Shown: positions 5,848-7,062 of the stretch, one piece after another
Layout of the letters: every line of letters starts with the position of its first letter
Numbering within the stretch: position 1 is the first letter of the stretch
Assembly: GCA_937900305.1 (NCBI GenBank)
Contig: CALCCV010000599.1
Span: forward strand, 1 to 7,062
Origin: an uncultured Pseudobdellovibrionaceae bacterium
Lineage (GTDB): Bacteria > Bdellovibrionota > Bdellovibrionia > Bdellovibrionales > Bdellovibrionaceae
Direction: 5' to 3'
DNA length: 7,062 bases
The notes under the pieces: generated by a model
What the model was told of the DNA's origin: nothing
What the model saw: the letters and a program-made list of their open reading frames with translations, nothing else
Database searches by the model: none
Position numbers and translations under genes: made by a program

Positions 5848-5868
5848 CCGCCACAGGGCCTGTGGCGG
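5848..5868 (-). terminator. Strong GC-rich hairpin after the ETF-QO gene
   Basis: A perfect 21-base palindrome has 10-base arms (CCGCCACAGG / CCTGTGGCGG) around a central G and begins six bases after the ETF-QO stop codon. On the minus strand it is followed by TGCGCGGGTTTGAG, with no real T-run, so it may act as a weak or assisted terminator, or as an mRNA 3'-end stabiliser. Its position right after the gene supports an end-of-transcript role. Confidence 0.55.
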
Positions 5869-5874
5869 ACACCC

Positions 5875-7062
5875 CTAGGTTTCAGTGTAGCGAGGACCAC
5901 CACCGCCTTCGGGCACAGTCCACTCGATATTATCGAATGGACATTTGATATCGCAGGTTTTGCAATGAATGCAGTTGGTGTAATTGACTTGCAAATCAAA
6001 CTGGCCGGGTTTTTTGGATGCCGGCAACATTTCATACACACTGGCGGGACAAAAAACCACGCAGGGCGATTTAAATTCAGGATGGCAAACAGTTCGGCAC
6101 ACATCCACGTCTTGGACAATCAAATGATTGGGCGAATCTTCGTCGTGCATCGTTCCCGTCAAATACACCGATCCCAATTTATCAAAAAACAATTGATTGT
6201 CGACTTTGGGCAATTGATTTTCCTCACGCGAAAATGGATCTGGGCCCCAAACTTCAACCGCCTTCTCGGTGGTCAAAGCATCGCGCTCTGAATTCATTTC
6301 ATCGACGAATCCTCGACCGCCAGTCGCCTCTTGCGCCGCCAACAAAGGCAGCGAGGCCACAAATCCTTTGGCCAAAGACTGGTGAAAATTTCGCACTCGG
6401 TACAAATCGGATTTAATTTGAGAGGCTTGGACCAAATCATGATAGCCCTTAGTAGTCGCTTCATCAAACGAGCTCTGACTGACGAGCCCCTTGAAAATCA
6501 TTTCGGCGCCACACATCCCCGACCGCATCGCCAAGTGAATCCCTTTCAGCTTTTGCACATCCACCATGCTGGCTGAATCTCCGCAAACAATCCAACCCTG
6601 ACCATAGAGTTTTGGCATCGAGTACCAACCACCCGCCGGCAAAGTTTTGCCCCCGTACGCTAAAACTTTGCCGCCCTTTAGCATCTTCTGCAAAAAGGGA
6701 TGCGTTTTCAGCTTCTGCAATTCTCGGTGGGGATCTAGAAGCGGATCATGCGAATCTAAATAGGCCACTAACCCCACGATCACTTTGTCTCCGGGCAGGG
6801 TATAAATAAAGGTCCCGCCCATCGACTCTTTCAACGGAAAACCTAAGGTGTGAATCACTTGGCCAGCTTCGATCGTTCCAGGAGGACATTGAATAATTTC
6901 TTTAACCCCCTCCTCAAAAACTTCAGGATTTTTTCCGGCCCACACATCAAATTTACGGGACAATTGACGAAACAGAGATCCTCTCGTGCCTTCCGCAAAA
7001 ACCACGACTTTAGCCTTCAGCAACAGCCCGGGTTCAAAATTGGGTTTCGGTTGTCCATTCTT
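5875..7062 (-). CDS. Electron-transfer flavoprotein:ubiquinone oxidoreductase, C-terminal part (5' end outside window)
   Basis: The frame is open from the right edge to a TAG at 5875, giving 395 residues; the N-terminal FAD-binding part lies beyond the window. ETF-QO passes electrons from electron-transfer flavoprotein (acyl-CoA and amine dehydrogenases) to membrane quinone through FAD and a [4Fe-4S] cluster. Family segments are AKVVVFAEGTRGSL, VIHTLGFPL, GGTFIYTLPG, a YGGKTLPAGGWYSMPKL block, KLKGIHLAMRSGMCGAEMIF, VYLTGTMHDEDSPNHL, and at the end FCPASVYE, NCIHCKTCDIKCP and PEGGGGPRY. The four usual cluster ligands are the Cys of FCPA and the three of CIHCKTC. Four further cysteines occur: three just before FCPA (VCRTVC..., SPC) and one where most relatives have Asp (DIKDP). 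No start or ribosome site can be judged here. Peripheral membrane location is inferred from the family. Confidence 0.93.
   Translation of the reverse strand, partial: KNGQPKPNFEPGLLLKAKVVVFAEGTRGSLFRQLSRKFDVWAGKNPEVFEEGVKEIIQCPPGTIEAGQVIHTLGFPLKESMGGTFIYTLPGDKVIVGLVAYLDSHDPLLDPHRELQKLKTHPFLQKMLKGGKVLAYGGKTLPAGGWYSMPKLYGQGWIVCGDSASMVDVQKLKGIHLAMRSGMCGAEMIFKGLVSQSSFDEATTKGYHDLVQASQIKSDLYRVRNFHQSLAKGFVASLPLLAAQEATGGRGFVDEMNSERDALTTEKAVEVWGPDPFSREENQLPKVDNQLFFDKLGSVYLTGTMHDEDSPNHLIVQDVDVCRTVCHPEFKSPCVVFCPASVYEMLPASKKPGQFDLQVNYTNCIHCKTCDIKCPFDNIEWTVPEGGGGPRYTET

Overview
The window looks like ordinary chromosomal DNA of a Gram-negative bacterium of roughly balanced GC content. It carries a lipid A biosynthesis gene (lpxD), an ETF:quinone oxidoreductase, and a Lys/Ala-rich protein ending in a Tudor-like 'HKVFGWGWV' domain. 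That combination, and the flavour of the proteins, makes me lean towards a predatory-type deltaproteobacterial or Bdellovibrionota relative. This is an impression from memory, not a demonstrated placement. No insertion sequence, integrase, CRISPR array, tRNA, rRNA or phage gene is visible.

Layout. On the minus strand from the left edge come the N-terminal part of tex (1-1339, running off the window), infA (translation initiation factor IF-1, 1481-1699) and a 275-residue basic low-complexity protein with a folded C-terminal domain (1820-2647). A 292-bp divergent intergenic region follows. It holds a 14-bp-period tandem repeat, a 16-bp perfect inverted repeat and a purine tract serving as a ribosome binding site. 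On the plus strand lie lpxD (2940-3998) and a small four-helix membrane protein (4073-4438). These converge on an RlmL-type 23S rRNA methyltransferase (4476-5606, minus). After a 268-bp gap with a likely promoter and a strong hairpin comes the C-terminal part of an electron-transfer flavoprotein:quinone oxidoreductase (5875-7062, minus, 5' end outside the window).

Functionally the left half concerns gene expression (Tex, IF-1, and perhaps the Tudor-like protein), with rlmL adding ribosome modification. lpxD belongs to outer-membrane lipid A synthesis and the ETF-QO to respiratory electron flow. The genes are mostly separate transcription units and do not form a single pathway. The points most worth a second look are: the promoter of infA, which predicts a leaderless or nearly leaderless mRNA; the tandem-repeat and palindrome array upstream of a lone lpxD; the Lys/Ala-rich tail fused to a Tudor-like domain; and the extra cysteines at the iron-sulfur end of the ETF-QO. 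I found no convincing undescribed multi-gene system.
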